64,000 nt of DNA from Prunus persica (GCF_000346465.2 NC_034013.1:14080486-14144485), one strand, 5' to 3'; shown: positions 1-14,195, numbered from the stretch's first letter. The notes: generated from the letters alone by a model not told the origin. Numbers and translations are program-made.

Positions 1-321
1 CCCCTTCAATATGACAAAAAACAAAACACCAACAGAGTGAGAAAACATAGTAGAGATATTCCAGTCATAAAAGGCTAGAAACATTAACATTTCAACACTA
101 AGCCACCGAAAAGTCGCTATTTGTTTGACACAATAATTTCACCAACAAGATGTTTGTTTTCAGCTACAACCATAAGGAAGAGGCAATAAAATGCAAACAC
201 AACATGGCTTTGCGGCAGCAGTTGAGCTGAAAATAACTGAAGCTGGGCAAACATAAACAAAGGGTTCCAATCTTTCAACCATACATATGCATATGCTAAA
301 GGCGAAAGAGAAGAGCTATAC

Positions 322-870
322 CTTCCTTTTAACAGGGTGATTAAACTTGCAATTGGACCCAAACTTACAAGACCCGGTCTTCAGATAATAAGAACAGTCT
401 TCAGCTTCAGGCCTCACTGGGTACTGATATCTTCTTCTACTTTCCTCGGCCTTCTTCTCTGCATCACCACCATCCTCACTCTGGTTTTCTCCTCCATCGC
501 TTTGTTCACTCTGCCTCTCACTTTCATTTTCGTTTTCGTTTTCATTTTCAGTTTCTCGCCCATTAGAACTCTTCTTCTCTACATCCTCTTCTTCTTCTTC
601 TTCTTTGGCATCCTCCTTCTCTTTCAAATCCAGTTTCTGAAACTCATCAAGGTGATCCTCCCCCTCCTCCTCCTCCTCCTTCTCCTTCAAATCCAGCTTC
701 TGAAGCTCATCAAGGACCGCATGATCGAAATCAGACGGTGCGGGATCGGGATCGGAGGAAGAAGGCAGAAACACTAGTTCGGAATGGCTGGGTTGGTGGT
801 GCTCATCGATGTGGTGGTTGTTGTTGGCATCGAGATTTGGGGGAACAGAGATAGCTTCAGAGACTTCCAT
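322..870 (-). CDS. CCCH zinc-finger protein, first coding exon (partial gene)
   Basis: First coding exon of a CCCH-type zinc-finger gene whose remaining exons run off the left edge. I start it at the ATG at 868-870 ([11 protein letters not shown]); the longer open frame upstream is 5' leader. The N-terminal part is acidic and low-complexity, with [18 protein letters not shown] repeats, then Asn/Glu/Ser-rich sequence. It ends in the start of a CCCH finger: [20 protein letters not shown], then [10 protein letters not shown], giving the C-x8-C-x5-C-x3-H spacing. The exon closes at AAG|GTATAG. Family knowledge: plant proteins with five such fingers bind RNA or DNA. The exon layout and its place beside a REF6 gene fit Arabidopsis C3H43 (At3g48440, from memory). 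The family is certain; the exact orthologue is inferred from position. Confidence 0.85.
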
Positions 871-940
871 TCTCCCTCCACATTTCAAAACCCTAACTCT
901 CAGAAAAATAAGACGAAAATGAACTGACTCTGTTTGACAC

Positions 941-960
941 AGAGAGAGAGAGAGAGAGAG
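941..960. repeat. GA microsatellite in the 5' leader or promoter of the CCCH gene
   Basis: About ten AG dinucleotides lie 71-90 bases upstream of the CCCH start codon. GA/CT tracts are frequent in plant core promoters and 5' leaders, so a promoter or leader role is plausible but not shown. Confidence 0.7.
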
Positions 961-2110
961 GGGTTGGTTGGTGTGTAAAAAACGCTTTTGGGAGATTTGT
1001 TGAATTTTTGGCGAATAAAACGCTTTTGGAGTTTTGAGCTTTTTTGGGGGATAGACAAACAACGCAATGAATGGCACGTTATTGTTAAATCTGTACAGTG
1101 TGTTGGACTGCAGTCATTAATACCAACTCTTTTTTCTTTTTGGCGTTTTTTTTTCCCTTCATATTTTGGCCGAATCGACATGTCGTTTTTACCAGGGGAT
1201 CTGACTGTGTCTCATGGGCACAGCAACGCATAATTATCATATCACATGTTGTCACATGGCATGGATTCTTCATTTGAGAAGAGAGCCCTTGAGAAGTGGT
1301 ATGTTATTGGGTTTGTTCTACAATGATGTCATTGTACAAATACATGTATAAAAGGTATTTTGCTACGGTCCATCCTGCGTGAGCTTAAGTCAGTGAGAGA
1401 TTGCTAATGGTAAATCAATTGGACATGGGCGCAAGTCAGTGAGTGATTCCTAACGGTAGATGCATTGTGGAGGCTCAACTTAGATCCATGATCAACAATT
1501 GGTCCGTCATCCATGCAAGTTACTTCATAGAGGTACCAAGACGGTACAAGTTTTCTCCTTGTTATGAAGATTATGTATATATTCAGTTGTGAAATCGTGA
1601 ATTTGAATCATACATTCACTAAAAGGTTATGCAGTAAAATGATTAATATCGGTTGTCTAACAATATTACATGTTAAATTGTTTTGAGAAAGCAAGAAAAC
1701 TACTCGGGCATTCATATAAATACATAGCACATAACTATCTAGATCCGGCAATATAACCTCTCTTGAGCCTGGGATTTGTGAAGAGAAGCCTACAACCAAT
1801 GTCCTATATGCTGATCATTTGCAGTAATTTGCAAAGAGGCATTGAATGAGATTAGCATTTAAGAGTGAAACTAAAATAAAATTAGCATTTGACACTTAAA
1901 AGAAAAATGTGTCCAAGCAATTGCTCTCTTGTTGGAGTAAATGGATGGGTCAAATAAAGGCCCGCGGATAATCAGAATGAATTGTTACTCTGAATTGCAA
2001 TTACAGGGGAAATCCTAGCCCTATCCTTCACCTACCACTAATTTGTCAATTGAACAACAGATTCATTAGTCATGCTACATGATTACATCTGTCTTCCTTC
2101 CATCAGCAAG
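961..2110. other. Intergenic DNA between divergent CCCH promoter and REF6 3' end
   Basis: No convincing coding frame on either strand. The left part is the promoter of the minus-strand CCCH gene. The right part contains the REF6 3' untranslated region. The short open frames here have no recognisable domain or biased codon use. Confidence 0.6.
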
Positions 2111-5100
2111 TCATCCCCTACTTTTCTTTGCTGAATGTCCAGTCTTCCGCTTATGGCGGCTGAAATCTGAGACAAATCGGAAGGTCTGCCCACACCCTGG
2201 CTCAGCACATACATAGGGACGAGCACCTGTGTGAACCCTAATGTGCTCAGTCCGAGCCCATGCCCACTTGAATGTCATCTTGCAGCCCTTCCAAGGGCAC
2301 CGAAGGGGGCGGTCATCCGTGTGAACTCGACGATGTTGCACCAGATACTTGTGAGAGAAGAATTTCTTTCCGCACCCCTTGACTGGACATATGTTTCTTT
2401 TGTGGAGGGCAAGCTCTTGTTTCGAGCCTAGACTCATGGTGCACCCATCAATATCACACGAGAATTCTGCTTCCTCTTCCCTCAATTTTGCATCATTTTG
2501 GCCAGCCTGAGACTTCACAGCTGAAACATTCTTTGCCTTTTTCCTAGCCGTTTGTTGCTGCTCTTTTGGTTTGGTTCCAGAGACTTTAATGGGCTTAGGA
2601 GCTCTTTTTCTAAGGCGTGTGCTAGGTCCGCCTTCTGCCCCCTCATCAGCATACAAATCAAAGTTCTGCTCAGATTGATTATTTCGGAGCCTAGGTGTCT
2701 GTTGCTTCATTTGCTGACCGGTTTGTTGCTTTCTTAGAGTGCGGGTGCCTTGTTTCACAAGAAGAGCAGTTCCTTGTTTCACTTGCCGAGGGGTTTCTCG
2801 TCTCATTTTCTGAAGGGTCTCTTGTTGCGTTTGCTTGCTTCGGAGAATCCTCTTGTGCTGCTGAAGAAAATTATCTGTTTCACCCACAGCTGCATCATCT
2901 CTCTCAATGAATCTGGCCTGCTTGCTTTTAGAAATACTCCCTCGTTCTTGATGAGAACTAGCCTTGTGAAAATTATCTGTTTCACCCTTAGCTGTCTTGC
3001 TTCTAAGGACCCTCCCATGCTGCTGACGAGAACTACCCTCAACTGAATCATCTGAAACCACATCTCTTTCCATATGTTTGGCTTGCTTACTTTTAGCACT
3101 CCTCCTATGCTGCTGATGAGATTCAACTCCCACTGAATCATCTGAAACATCATTTCCCTCAATATAATTGGCTTGCTCACACCGAAAATTTCTACCATCT
3201 GGCTGATGAGAATCATCTTGCATTGAATCATCTGAAAGAGTAAATTCTGTCTGAACAAACTTGGCTTTCTTGGTTGGACCACTCTCAATATATTCAGCTT
3301 GCTTGCTCTTAGGAAACCTCCTCTGCTGCTGATGGGAGTTATCATCTACTGAATAATCTGAAACAGCATCTTCTTTCTCCAAACATTTTACTTTCTTCGT
3401 TGTCCCGGTCTCTGCAGTCATTTTCCTCTTCCTAGCATATTTTTTAGTCACCAAGGTGTTCTCAGTTTTGCGTGTGCTTTCTGGTTGTCCCTCAAGCTTC
3501 TCATCTGGCATTGCCCAAGCATGGAAGCTCCTATGTTCTTCTTCTACTACTTCTTCTTCTTCTTCAGGGTCCCTTTTTGCTAGATAGGGATGAACTTGAT
3601 TCGACATCCAGACTTTACCACACCATTTCCCTGCCACTACCTTTTTCTGCTTGCCAGATCTCCTCCCATAGACATCAGTTCTTGTGGGCGAGCTAGCTGG
3701 AGAACTACGACCAAATGCATTGTATATAACAGAATTGTATGCCATCTGCTTACTGTAAAGATGAGAACGGCTAAGGCTGGCACTGTAGAAGAGATTGATC
3801 CCCAACTTTACAGCCCAGTCCCCATTCCCCGCAATGGCTTCCTCACTATCCAGAGCTGACTGAATTCTCTTCTCATCTTCCTCAGTGGCATCCCTGAATG
3901 TCGTTTCATTCCAGAGATAACTTATTCCCAGTTCTTCTGCCATTAATTTTGCTTCATCCTCTATCCTCGGGTAGTCTGCAAATGTTTTTATTGGTAATCA
4001 GAGGAATAATTACAGGATAAATGATAGGCATAAACGGTATTAGTTACTTAATATTTTGAAAGATCCAAGACAAGTAAAAAAAAACAGCTGAAGAACTTCT
4101 TGGAGTAAAGAACAATGTAAACAACATGTATCATATGTTTCTCCTTCATGCAATCATTTCATAGAACTAATTCCACCAATCAAAGGGAACACTATTGACA
4201 CATCATGGCTGACATATGAAGTCTGTATCGTCTTAACATATTAGTGAAATAGCACCTAGAAAAACCTTTCCATTACTGCAGAAAGGCACCAAATCCCACC
4301 TATGTTATGGTGCCTCTACGATGCACGTATCCTTATACTTCAGAGCAGACAAAATTGGCACCTAAGCAGTTAAAATAAAAACATTAAGCAAAACAAGGTT
4401 TTCCTAGTCATACCACTCAACGGTATCACATGATACAAAACCATGAAAAGGTATACATATGATAATAGTATAAAATGAACCCAAAAAAAATACATAACTC
4501 TACACATACCATCTGTATTCATTTTCAACGAATCAATGATTTTTGCTAAACAGAGCACTTTCAATGATGTAAAGAACTCAGTTGAAAAGATCATGAAAGA
4601 AATAAGAAAAGAAAGTGCATACACATATCATATGAACTTCTAGGGCAACAACACACCTGGATGACAAAGGAGAAATATATGGACACCTCCAATTGAACGA
4701 AGCTGCTGTTCGACCTCTATAGCATGCTCAAGGCAGAAGACATGCATTCTGGAAGAGTCTTCATCGCATCCTGGAGGAAACGCTGTATTTGTGGTTTCTA
4801 TGGGTAAAGTGACCTTTGACAATTCTGTTGTTTGAGGCCGATGAGCATCTGGGGAGCAAGAATGTGAAAGTTTCATTGGATCCATAGATGTACCCACCAA
4901 ACCATTCGTCTTTGTGGAAGCAGAATTATTTTTAAAATCAGCAGAGAAATCAAAATTTTGATAGCTGCTATCCTTGAAATTAGCTATTTTACGTCCATCT
5001 CTCGCATAGTGATCAGGGCTTTGGAGAGGAAGTTCATTCCCACAATCAAATCCTGGTGATGGGGGACTGTGAGCCTCAGTTGTACCACCATAAGAGTCTC

Positions 5101-8100
5101 TTAAAGGAGAAGGACTAGCACTCTGGTAATCATATCTACTTTCAAAAGAACAGTTTGTCGTGTTTGTTTCATCACAACAAACAGGAACATCTGGTGCAAG
5201 TTGATCTTCCTCCGAGTCAGACGAATTTCCATAGTTTAAAGCTAAAAGCCCAAGAGCTGAAGTATCTCTCTGCATTTCAGTATTTGAAACGGGTTTATTA
5301 CTTTGATCTCCCCTCTGAATTTGATAATCAGCAGATTGAACAGGCACATCATATAAACCAGCAGGGGCATTGTTTTCCACCAATCCTGTTTTTGGAGACA
5401 TAAGTGTATAAATGTTCAAAACTTGAATTCCATTAAGGCAAACTAGAACCTTTATATACAGGAAGCCTTTCCCAGATGTGACAAAGAATGATATGCCGGT
5501 CAAATGTATTTAGAAACTCAAACACTGCTCATCTTCAAATATGCATACAAAATAACAGCTTTTGGGATTGCCTAAATAGTCAGATTGAAAAATAAGGCAT
5601 GTGCAGCCCGATTTGACCTAGGTGTAAATAATGGATGCTTTTTAACACGAGCCTGTGTATAATAATAAATGTAAGTGGGACATTTCATTCATATGATTGC
5701 ATAAGCCAAGGGGAAAGCCAGGGCTCACTCTTAATTTTGAACAAACAGAAATTTATAGAAAAGTGCAATTTAATGCTGAGTTTGCCTTAGTTCAGATGCT
5801 GCATTTATCAAGGATTCAGTGGAACAGTCGTTACAGTACTAAAGGCTCCCGATATAAAACAGGACCATACTGTCAGATCATATCAAAAGGCTGACAAACA
5901 ACAATAGAAGAATATTTCAAGATGGAACCAACAAAAGAAGAACATTTCCAGATGGAACCAACCTGTGCAAGGATCATCCTTTGAAGTGATTGGATCTTCA
6001 TTTGCAACCTGGAACACCTCACCAGCTAATCCAGATCCAACAACCCAATCACTGAAAAAGCTACGATCTGCTGACATTAGATATCTGGCTGCTGCTTCTG
6101 TTGGTTGAATTATAGCAACACAAGCAAAGCTCAAAATTCCACATGTAACACAAGAAAACAGTCTCTGATCTGACAACCCTTCACCTTCGACATTACTTTC
6201 TCTTTCAATGTTCATGTTCAATCTCTTTGAATTCAGGGCATGTGCATCATTATTTCCACTTAATGAGGGAAGCCTATTACTTTCACATAAAGATGCAAGT
6301 TTTCCTTTCACTGAATAGCCACCTTTAACCTGTTTGATTCCATGCTGTCTGTCTATCAAGAGACCATCAGAATCAGAACCTGAGGATTTCATTTCTTCCC
6401 TCTGATCGTATAAACCATTGGCAAAGCCAGGGTTTACTCTTAAATGTGAACCAACACGTAATTTTGAACAAAAAGAAAGGTCTGAAGAACTCTGCGGTAG
6501 AAGTACAATTGACGACCCTTTTCCTAGAACGTGAAGCAGGTCATTGTTCTGAATAACATTCTGCACGAATAGCTCTTTAACTACCGCTTCTCCTTCACCC
6601 TTTCTCTTATCTTTTAGTCGAGAACTCCGTGGTTCAGCACAAATGCGCGCAGGCATTCTGCAGGGAGAGCATTAGGTAATTGAGGGGACTATACATTTAA
6701 CCACCCTTGTTAACTAAATGAATTTATAAACTGAAAATTTATCGAATAGACTTTGTGGATTTTTTGGCACGTTTGCAGTATGAATTTTTATTCTTAAACA
6801 TCAGGGAGAAAAATAATATACTCAGATGAAACCAAAAGATTTTTTAAAATCATCATAATACTTTTTTTTTTTTTTTTTTTTGCATACATCATGTATAGAA
6901 TTTAACAGCTGTTTCTTACTGAAATTTTCCAATCAGTGTCTTCAAACTCAATAAATAGTCAACCAAAATATGTGTCCGACTATATAACTATGTTTACCAC
7001 CAATAATAATAATAATAATAACAAAAAAAATTATTTTTTAAAAAAAAAAACCACTATATGACTATATAATTGGGTATAAGGGAAGTTCCAAAAGGTCACG
7101 AACAAACCTTGAACATAATGCTAAAGCGAGATCATAAAGTAATTGAAAATGAGACACCATAGGAGGATAATTGATTGAAGCCCGTCGAATAGCGGCATCT
7201 TTTGCAACCCTCAACCATTCAGGAGTTGCAATGTTAGCTGCCTCCCCACAATTAAATCCTACATAAAAATTTGAACAAATGAAATAGTTAGTTTCCTTTA
7301 TATAAAAACAAAGACGACAATGATGATGACTTGAGTATAAAATGTTAAAGTCTTATGCTCCCTCACCATGACTGAATCCAGTGTGATAGGCTCTTGGGAA
7401 AGTCACGACAAACTCCCCAGCATTTTGCACAAGCCTGATTTAAAGCAATTAAAGGTGTAAGAAATACATGGATGCATTGACACCACAAGTCGAGATATTC
7501 TAAGTAATGCTACAATAAACTTCTAGGAGGAATGACTTGGCGGTGTTATTTGTTGGGTGATTCTGTGTGGTCTTCTTGACCACTTGGCTTCCTCCGTGTA
7601 TCTTTTTTCTCTTGCAATACAAGCACCTCTCTAACAAAAAATTTCTATTTGTGGATCAAAAGATGCAATTTGACTTGGCATGAATCAAACAGGTTGATGT
7701 TGGTGCTTATTTTTCAATTAGATCAAAACATAGCCAATAACACAACTGACTATGAAGGTCATCAAGAATGAATCGTTCTTCATATGAAGGAACTTAGAAG
7801 GCAACAGGAGGACATTCAGAAGTAGACAAAACAATGATCAAGGAGTTACCTGCAGCATGGAATTCCTGAACTGATAAATACTTCAGGTGACATCACAGTG
7901 GTCTTCTGACCAAGGGTTGAAAAAGTAACTGATTGAAGGCAAAAGCTAATCAAGGTTAGTAGCTCAAAAATATAGAGAAAAATTCAAGTACCATCTCCTT
8001 AAAGTCTACAGTGACATGTCCCACCATCATGTGGCAACTCTTAGCGTAAAAAGAAAAGGAAGTAAGATAACAAATACCACAAATTAGTCACGCCTCTGTA

Positions 8101-10074
8101 AACTTCCAATTTTATATAAAAAGGAATGTAACAAGAAGGAGCAATATTAATTCTCAAAACTATGCATCAAAATCAAAACTCAAAATAAATTCTCCAAACC
8201 CAATAGTTTCACCACCCTTAGGTTTCTAACAATCCTTAACTCATAACCTTAACACTATGCTCGCAGATCAAGATACTAGGCACACAAAACACCACCAAGC
8301 CTCACCAAGAATCCACTCTTTGTCACCATTCTAAGAATCTTGGGCCCCATTTGATAACCATTTCAATGTCAGTTTTTAGTTTTCATTTTTTTGTGCTAGA
8401 GTATGAAGGAAAATGAGAGTGAGAATGGGAGTGAGGATGAGATTGAGAGAGAGGGTGAGAGGGGAAGATGAGAGGGAGGAGCTCCAATGCTGAACATAAT
8501 GATCGGGGCAAGTTAAAATTTATCATGACGAATGAGACCCCATTTTTTGATGCTTCATCTAGGATTGGGTATGCGAGACCCTAGGATCACTGTCCTTATC
8601 TCATGGTCATTAACAACTGTTATTGGGTACTTCATTGCACAGTGTATTATCCGACGGTTCTAAGATACCTATATCGTGTTGGCTTGCAACCAGCTGCGGA
8701 CGCTATATTCGTGCTAGGTTGGAGCATCTGACAACCCTGAGATGAGAGCTGTCATATGAATTACATTACAAGAATGCTGTCTAGNNNNNNNNNNNNNNNN
8801 NNNNNNNNNNNNNNNNNNNNNNNNNNNNNNNNNNNNNNNNNNNNNNNNNNNNNNNNNNNNNNNNNNNNNNNNNNNNNNNNNNNNATCCCATCTCCACTCT
8901 CATTCTCACTTCCCATTCTGCCTCTTTTCCTCCTTTAATCTACCACAAAAAAATGAAAACTAAAAACTAAAATGAAATGGTTATCAAACGGGCCTTCGGT
9001 GTTTAACTAACAAGTAATCATTCCCACTCTTGCTTCCTAACACAAGACAACTTCATTCCACAATGTCCTATAAATATATAACATCAAACAAACAGAATAA
9101 TGAACCTTTCAACAAATGTCAAATAAAAGAAAGCAACAATTCAAAACAGAGGATTGTGAAGTTTGAGTCCCTATAAAGTTCAGCATTGCCCTGAACTCAC
9201 CAAGAGGATTGATCTCTCCTGCATAACCCTGCACCCTCACCACCTCCTCGAAAGCAACCGCTGCTTCCCTAGGCACGCCATACCACGTCTTCCCTGCTCC
9301 CATATGCAGATAATTCAAGCTATGTAAGTCGTGGTCCTCCACATGCCAAGCAAACCAGCTGAACAACATAGCTATATACACCATAGGTGATGTAACCCCC
9401 GGAATCTCCTCCTTCATAAACCTCAACAAAGACCCTTTTGACCTTGACACCCCCCTCATATTCCAAGCAGTCTCACCAAGGGTCACATTGTCTCCTGCAT
9501 CTCTACTAGTACTACTCTTTCTGGCACTTACCGGAACGAAAGCCGAACCGGGCATGTCGTTGGCATACTCTACAGAAAAGGGTTTGTCCACAGTCGCTTT
9601 CCAGTAAAGGGTTTCGATATCCAGAGGTGAAAGCCCTCCTTTTTTGTTACATTTTCTCAAGTAAGTCTTTTCAAAGCTCTTGGCTTTCGCTTCGAATTGC
9701 TGAAAAGTGTAGTACTCGCCGCTCTGCCACACGGGTCGGTTCACTGGTCGGGGTTTCCGAGGGCAGAACCCGATCTGCTGCTGCCGGGTAGTGAATGTGG
9801 GCTGAGATTTAGTGCCTGGGGCCCCCGAAGGGCCGGCCCGAGCCGCCAGAGACCGGTTCAGGTTCGCAATTGCGGTCTTCTTCGGAGAAGGCGGCACCGG
9901 AGGCACGATTTTGCAGATTCCGTACTTGGAAGCCTCCTTCTCGATCTTGAAAATGTAGGCAATCGGATCTTGGAACTCGGCCCAAGTTGGGTGGTACTCT
10001 GGAGCTACTGGTAGGGTTTTGAGCCATGAAAACACCTCCTGGTTCGGCTCTGCGGCTAAGCCTGAAGCAGACAT
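2111..10074 (-). CDS. REF6: Lysine-specific demethylase REF6 (JmjN-JmjC-C2H2 zinc fingers)
   Basis: Complete seven-exon gene. I read the coding exons, 5' to 3', as 10074-9201, 7928-7850, 7434-7367, 7258-7108, 6657-5963, 5385-4657 and 3975-2111; the phases join to about 1486 residues. Exon 1 has the JmjN region (FQDPIAYIFKIEKEASKYGI) and the start of JmjC with the Fe(II) ligands in HVEDHDLHSLNYLH. Exons 2-4 finish JmjC (SPEVFISSGIPCCR, HTGFSHGFNCGEA). The last exon ends in four C2H2 fingers (CDIDGCTM..., CPVKGCGKKF, CPWKGCKMTF, CAEPGCGQTF). Known for the family: REF6 (JMJ12) removes H3K27me2/3 in the nucleus and is targeted to CTCTGYTY motifs by these fingers, controlling flowering and hormone genes. 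The finger region is nearly identical to Arabidopsis REF6, which separates it from ELF6. Intron 1 (about 1.3 kb) carries a MITE and an assembly gap; neither touches an exon. Confidence 0.95.
8342..8994. mobile_element. MITE with terminal inverted repeats in REF6 intron 1 (interrupted by gap)
   Basis: The left end (GGGCCCCATTTGATAACC, then a run with AGTTTTTAGTTTTCATTTTT) is repeated in inverse at the right end, which finishes GGTTATCAAACGGGCC. The inverted arms are about 55-60 bases long. The interior is GA-rich on the left and CT-rich on the right. The 100-N gap falls inside. The ends resemble hAT- or Mutator-type MITEs; I could not find a clear target-site duplication, so the superfamily is open. 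Confidence 0.75.
8785..8884. other. Assembly gap (100 N)
   Basis: Exactly 100 unresolved bases, a conventional placeholder length, so true size is unknown. It sits in the middle of an inverted-repeat MITE, which is a typical place for a short-read assembly to break. Confidence 0.98.
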
Positions 10075-13000
10075 TAATAGCAGAAACTAGCAATTCGTGG
10101 ATTTCTGAGATTTGGGTTTTGATGATTTCTCAGTCAAAACCCCATTTCGTATAGCAAACAGAGAAAGGGAAGCAGCACTTCAGATTCTTCTATGTTTCAT
10201 TTTCTAGGCTTTTTTGTTTTTGGGATTTTCTTCTTATTTCCTCTGTTTTCTTTATTATGCTACAGAGGAAAGAAAGAAGAGGAAAATAGTAAAAATTGAG
10301 GGCAGGGGAAGATGCAAGACTCTGGGTGTGGGTGTGAGAGCGCCGTGAGGTAGACATGCAAGTGGGGTTTTATTCTGGGTTTGAGACCACTCTTCGAAAT
10401 GACATTGTTTTCTCAATCTTTTTACCATTGTGCCATTTTCTTTTTTCTTTTTTAGCTTTTTTAATTTTTGGGATGACGTAAAATTGGAAATTTATTGTTT
10501 GGATAATGTTTGACAAAAACTTATCCAACCTTATGTCTTATTGAGTACAAATTCAGAAGGTAAATTCAAATATTTTATGTTTAGAATTTGAACCTAGATC
10601 ATCTAAATTATATAAGTAATCATTTATAACATTTTTACACAGTAATTTATACATTATTAAGTGAGTAATTACATTAATTTTTTTATACTTGTGCTCGTAT
10701 TTATTAGTTTCTTCTTGTGTTTGCTTTTACTTGATTTTTTTGTTTTTTGTTATCACATGCGATGTTTGTTTCATAGAAAACTCTTTGCCAGAAAAATAAA
10801 AATAAAAAGGTTTTGAGATTTTTTCCCCCATAATTAGTAAGCGCAAACAAACATGAGTGAAATGGTAAATTACCATTTCCATGAGTTTCCTTTTTTCAAA
10901 GTTTGGAGGGAGAGGAGGAGGTGTCATTGAACCATGGACCTATTGACATTTCCATGAGTTGCAATTTACATTCTTATACCAAGAGGCGACTTTTCTCATG
11001 CTTATGTCTTATTTCTTACTTTATATTAAATTTACTATTTTTCGGTAATACGTGGATTTGATACTAGTCCTCAAATCTATGATATGCTGACTTTTAGTTG
11101 TATAACAAAGCCAACAAATCTAGAAATCGACTATTAAATTTATCATTTGATTCGCGTGATAACAATGTACCTTTGTATTTAGAGTTTCAAAAAGTGAAAT
11201 TTCATCGATATACATATAATATCATTTTCATTATTATCTTTGTAATATCATTCTCATTCTCATTCTCATTGATATACATATACATATTGTTAACCCAAAG
11301 AAAAGAGAAGGATTAATTTGCTTGTAACAAGAGGCTTGTGGTGGACTGTACTTTTGATATTGACTCAGAGTCTTTATTTTTTTTGGCGCTATTATGTGGT
11401 GGGTCAAAATGTGAGCCACGTGTCATTACGTGAATGGCTATATTGCTATAATGGTAGGTTACATAAAACTATATACTTAAATTATTTATTCATTTGGGTT
11501 TCTTGCGATAGGTCAAACAATAAAACAAAAAAGTTCACTTTTTTATTATTTTTATATATATAATTTGGGTTATGATAAGAGCATCATGCAACCTATGATG
11601 AAGAAGTAACCAATCATATTTTGACTTGGATTGGGTGAGAAGAAGGGCAAGAGCACCGTCTTCTTCTTCCAGCATACATCTTTTTCTATTGACATCTGAA
11701 AACTGTCAATAAATGTCAAACTGTTGGGAACTTGGGGAGAGATATGATTTGTGACCATGGTCAATTCAGTTGTATATACAAAAATGGCTGCTGGTGGGCG
11801 AGGTCAGATTTGTCATTTCCATACTAAACACACACCATATTACAACGTGACACTGTAAATTTTTGGTGAACGACAAAGTTGATATTTCGTAGACTTATAA
11901 TGTAATAATAATTACAGTTTTGATCTTTTGGACCCCTGAATTCAACGGTTTACTCATTCTTGCACTCATTTTAAAAAACTTTTTTGAACCGTTGGATGTT
12001 ACATTCAAAGGTGGATGAGTGACCACAGTTTCTTGGGCACCTGTGGTCCAAGAGATCGAGGCTGATAATAATTAATAGATATAAGTGTTGAAGAAAATAC
12101 TTATAGGTGTGTATGTCGGTTATTGACAAACATTGATTAGATGTGGATTCATGCTAGGATGTTTCTTTGGAGGTTATGCTTATGTAAGTTGGTTAGTGTG
12201 CTTTCTTTACTGCTTGTAATAGTATTACGTTTACTTGGATCAATCTCTTGCTTCTAGGGCATAGTTAAAAAGTTCGGTTAGGCTTTACCTTTTGAGCAAC
12301 TTATTCATCCTTTCCTTTATTTATTCTTGATTCTTTAGGCTTGACAAATTTTCGACATCAACAGTTAAACACAACAATAAACGGCTAAAGCTGAAACTAC
12401 TCTTACTTTGGATGGTTGTTGTAATCTTTCATATCATTTGACAACGACTGGAAAAAGAAGGAATTTAAAGTGTATATATATAGAGTTATGCTCTTCATCC
12501 GGATGCTGGTACGGTATTTTCATGCGTATGTCATGTCCACGTCCACATAGGAGAATTTCTCCAAAGCCTAAAGAATCAAAATTTTCGAGAATTTATCAAA
12601 TTTCCTCATAGGCTATATATAATATCAAAATTTTTGATGTCCGGACGTCTATCAAGATATAAAGACTTGATAGAGTTGATAATTCACCACTCATCACTAT
12701 TGAATTTTTTAACAAATTGAAGAAAGAAAATCTAACTTTTGCAGGTCTGATTTCCCAGGATCCATCTCTGTTATCATTGAAATTTAAAAAAAAAAATAAA
12801 ACCTTCAGGTTTTGAGAGCTTGTGCACCAGTCAAAAGGTGTATATTTCTGTTTCTAGAGGAACCTCTTTGTAATTGGAATTAATCCACATAACATGGGTT
12901 AATGTAAGCTACTTCATAAATGTAGTTATCAATCACATCAAATTTTTTTAAAAACTAAACAGTGTTTTAACCTTGAACATGTTAATATGGTTCTTGATTT

Positions 13001-14195
13001 TGCTGTTAGAAGTCAAGAAACTTCCAAAACCAAGATGTCATAACATTTGCAAAGTTCAAATTGGGAATTTCTTGGCAAATATATTTTGTCTTTTTTTTTT
13101 TTTTTTTGAATACTTAATTGCTTATCTGACAGATATTGAAAAGGATGATTATGCCCACATTTTGCAATCATTTGGATTCCATTACCTTCTTTCTTTTTTT
13201 GGTCAAGATTCCATTACCTTCTTTTCCCCCATAATCAGCCTAACTGGTCTGATATAGGAAAAGGCAACCAGATGCCAAACTTTTTACAACCTGTACTCTT
13301 TTTTCCTTTTAATAAAACCACAATTTAGAAACCATTTCTTGCATATTCTATAGCTATGCTTCAATGATTGTACATAATATTTCCAGATCCTCAGCCTATC
13401 TCATGGTAATAATTCACAGCAAAACAATTAAGCTTCAAGATAGCGTGACAAAAAATTTCCTCATGGGGGCGAGACGAGGAAGCTCTCGGTCCTCATGGAG
13501 GTTAAATGCAGTGTGATGGAAAAAGAACAAGGTAATTAAGCAATATCATATACACAGCTTGAATTGTCTGTTAAACATCAATTACCAAACTCCATTTCAA
13601 GTCTCCTCTGTTCTTCACAGAACATATGTACACATATAATATAAACTATTGGAAAAAAAGAGCTTCAACTAGTCTTCTTAGTTCCTACATCAGAAGGAGC
13701 ATATATCCGCTGTTAAACTTAAAAGCATAATCAGACTCTGGACACAGAAGTCTCAAATTAAACTATCCGATTCGCGCCTAGTAATTTTTTTTCAGAAACC
13801 TAATGACTATACATTATAAATGTAGGGTCAAATATTCTTTCTTTCTCATACCTTAAGAAAGAGGGTTTCATTCTTTGTGCATGAGAATGCTTACTGGAAC
13901 AGGAATATTACAGACAAAAAAAAAATTGAATGTAAATCGTGCCGTTCTTAATGAGGATGTCATTCAGTATTTGCTTGCACAGAAAAAGTTGCTAATACAC
14001 TAACTGATATCAAATTTGTAGGAATATCCAAAAACAACCCTAAAACCAACCACATAAATGGAACCTCATCTAATTTCATAGCAGCAGCAACCTTGAACTT
14101 CCTAAAATGATTGAATTAAGTTTCTGGTCTTCAAGGAAAAGAGGAAACAAAACAACTAACTACAACGGATGATGAACATCAAAACCAGCGAGTAC
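10075..14195. other. Long AT-rich intergenic region upstream of REF6
   Basis: The first few hundred bases hold the REF6 promoter and 5' leader, with a CT/TTTTC-rich stretch at 10200-10260. The rest is AT-rich with no supported gene. The open frames here are short, with no known motif. A (CATTCT)n-like stretch lies near 11240-11270. The right end, from about 13400, is likely the 3' flank of the DUF2828 pseudogene. Confidence 0.6.
11930..12060. mobile_element. Possible small MITE (about 130 bp)
   Basis: GATCTTTTGGACC near 11930 is mirrored by GGTCCAAGAGATC near 12060. Inside these, CAACGGTTTACTCATTC is mirrored more loosely by an AACCGTTGGATG...GGATGAGTG block. The inverted arms are imperfect and no target-site duplication was verified, so this is a weak call. 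Confidence 0.4.

Noticed and set aside
337..777. 146-codon plus-strand frame rich in Leu/Phe
   Set aside because: It is the antisense of the acidic, low-complexity CCCH exon (GAG/GAA codons read as CTC/TTC).
9697..10093. Additional frames over REF6 exon 1
   Set aside because: Alternative frames of the conserved JmjN exon; no domain of their own.
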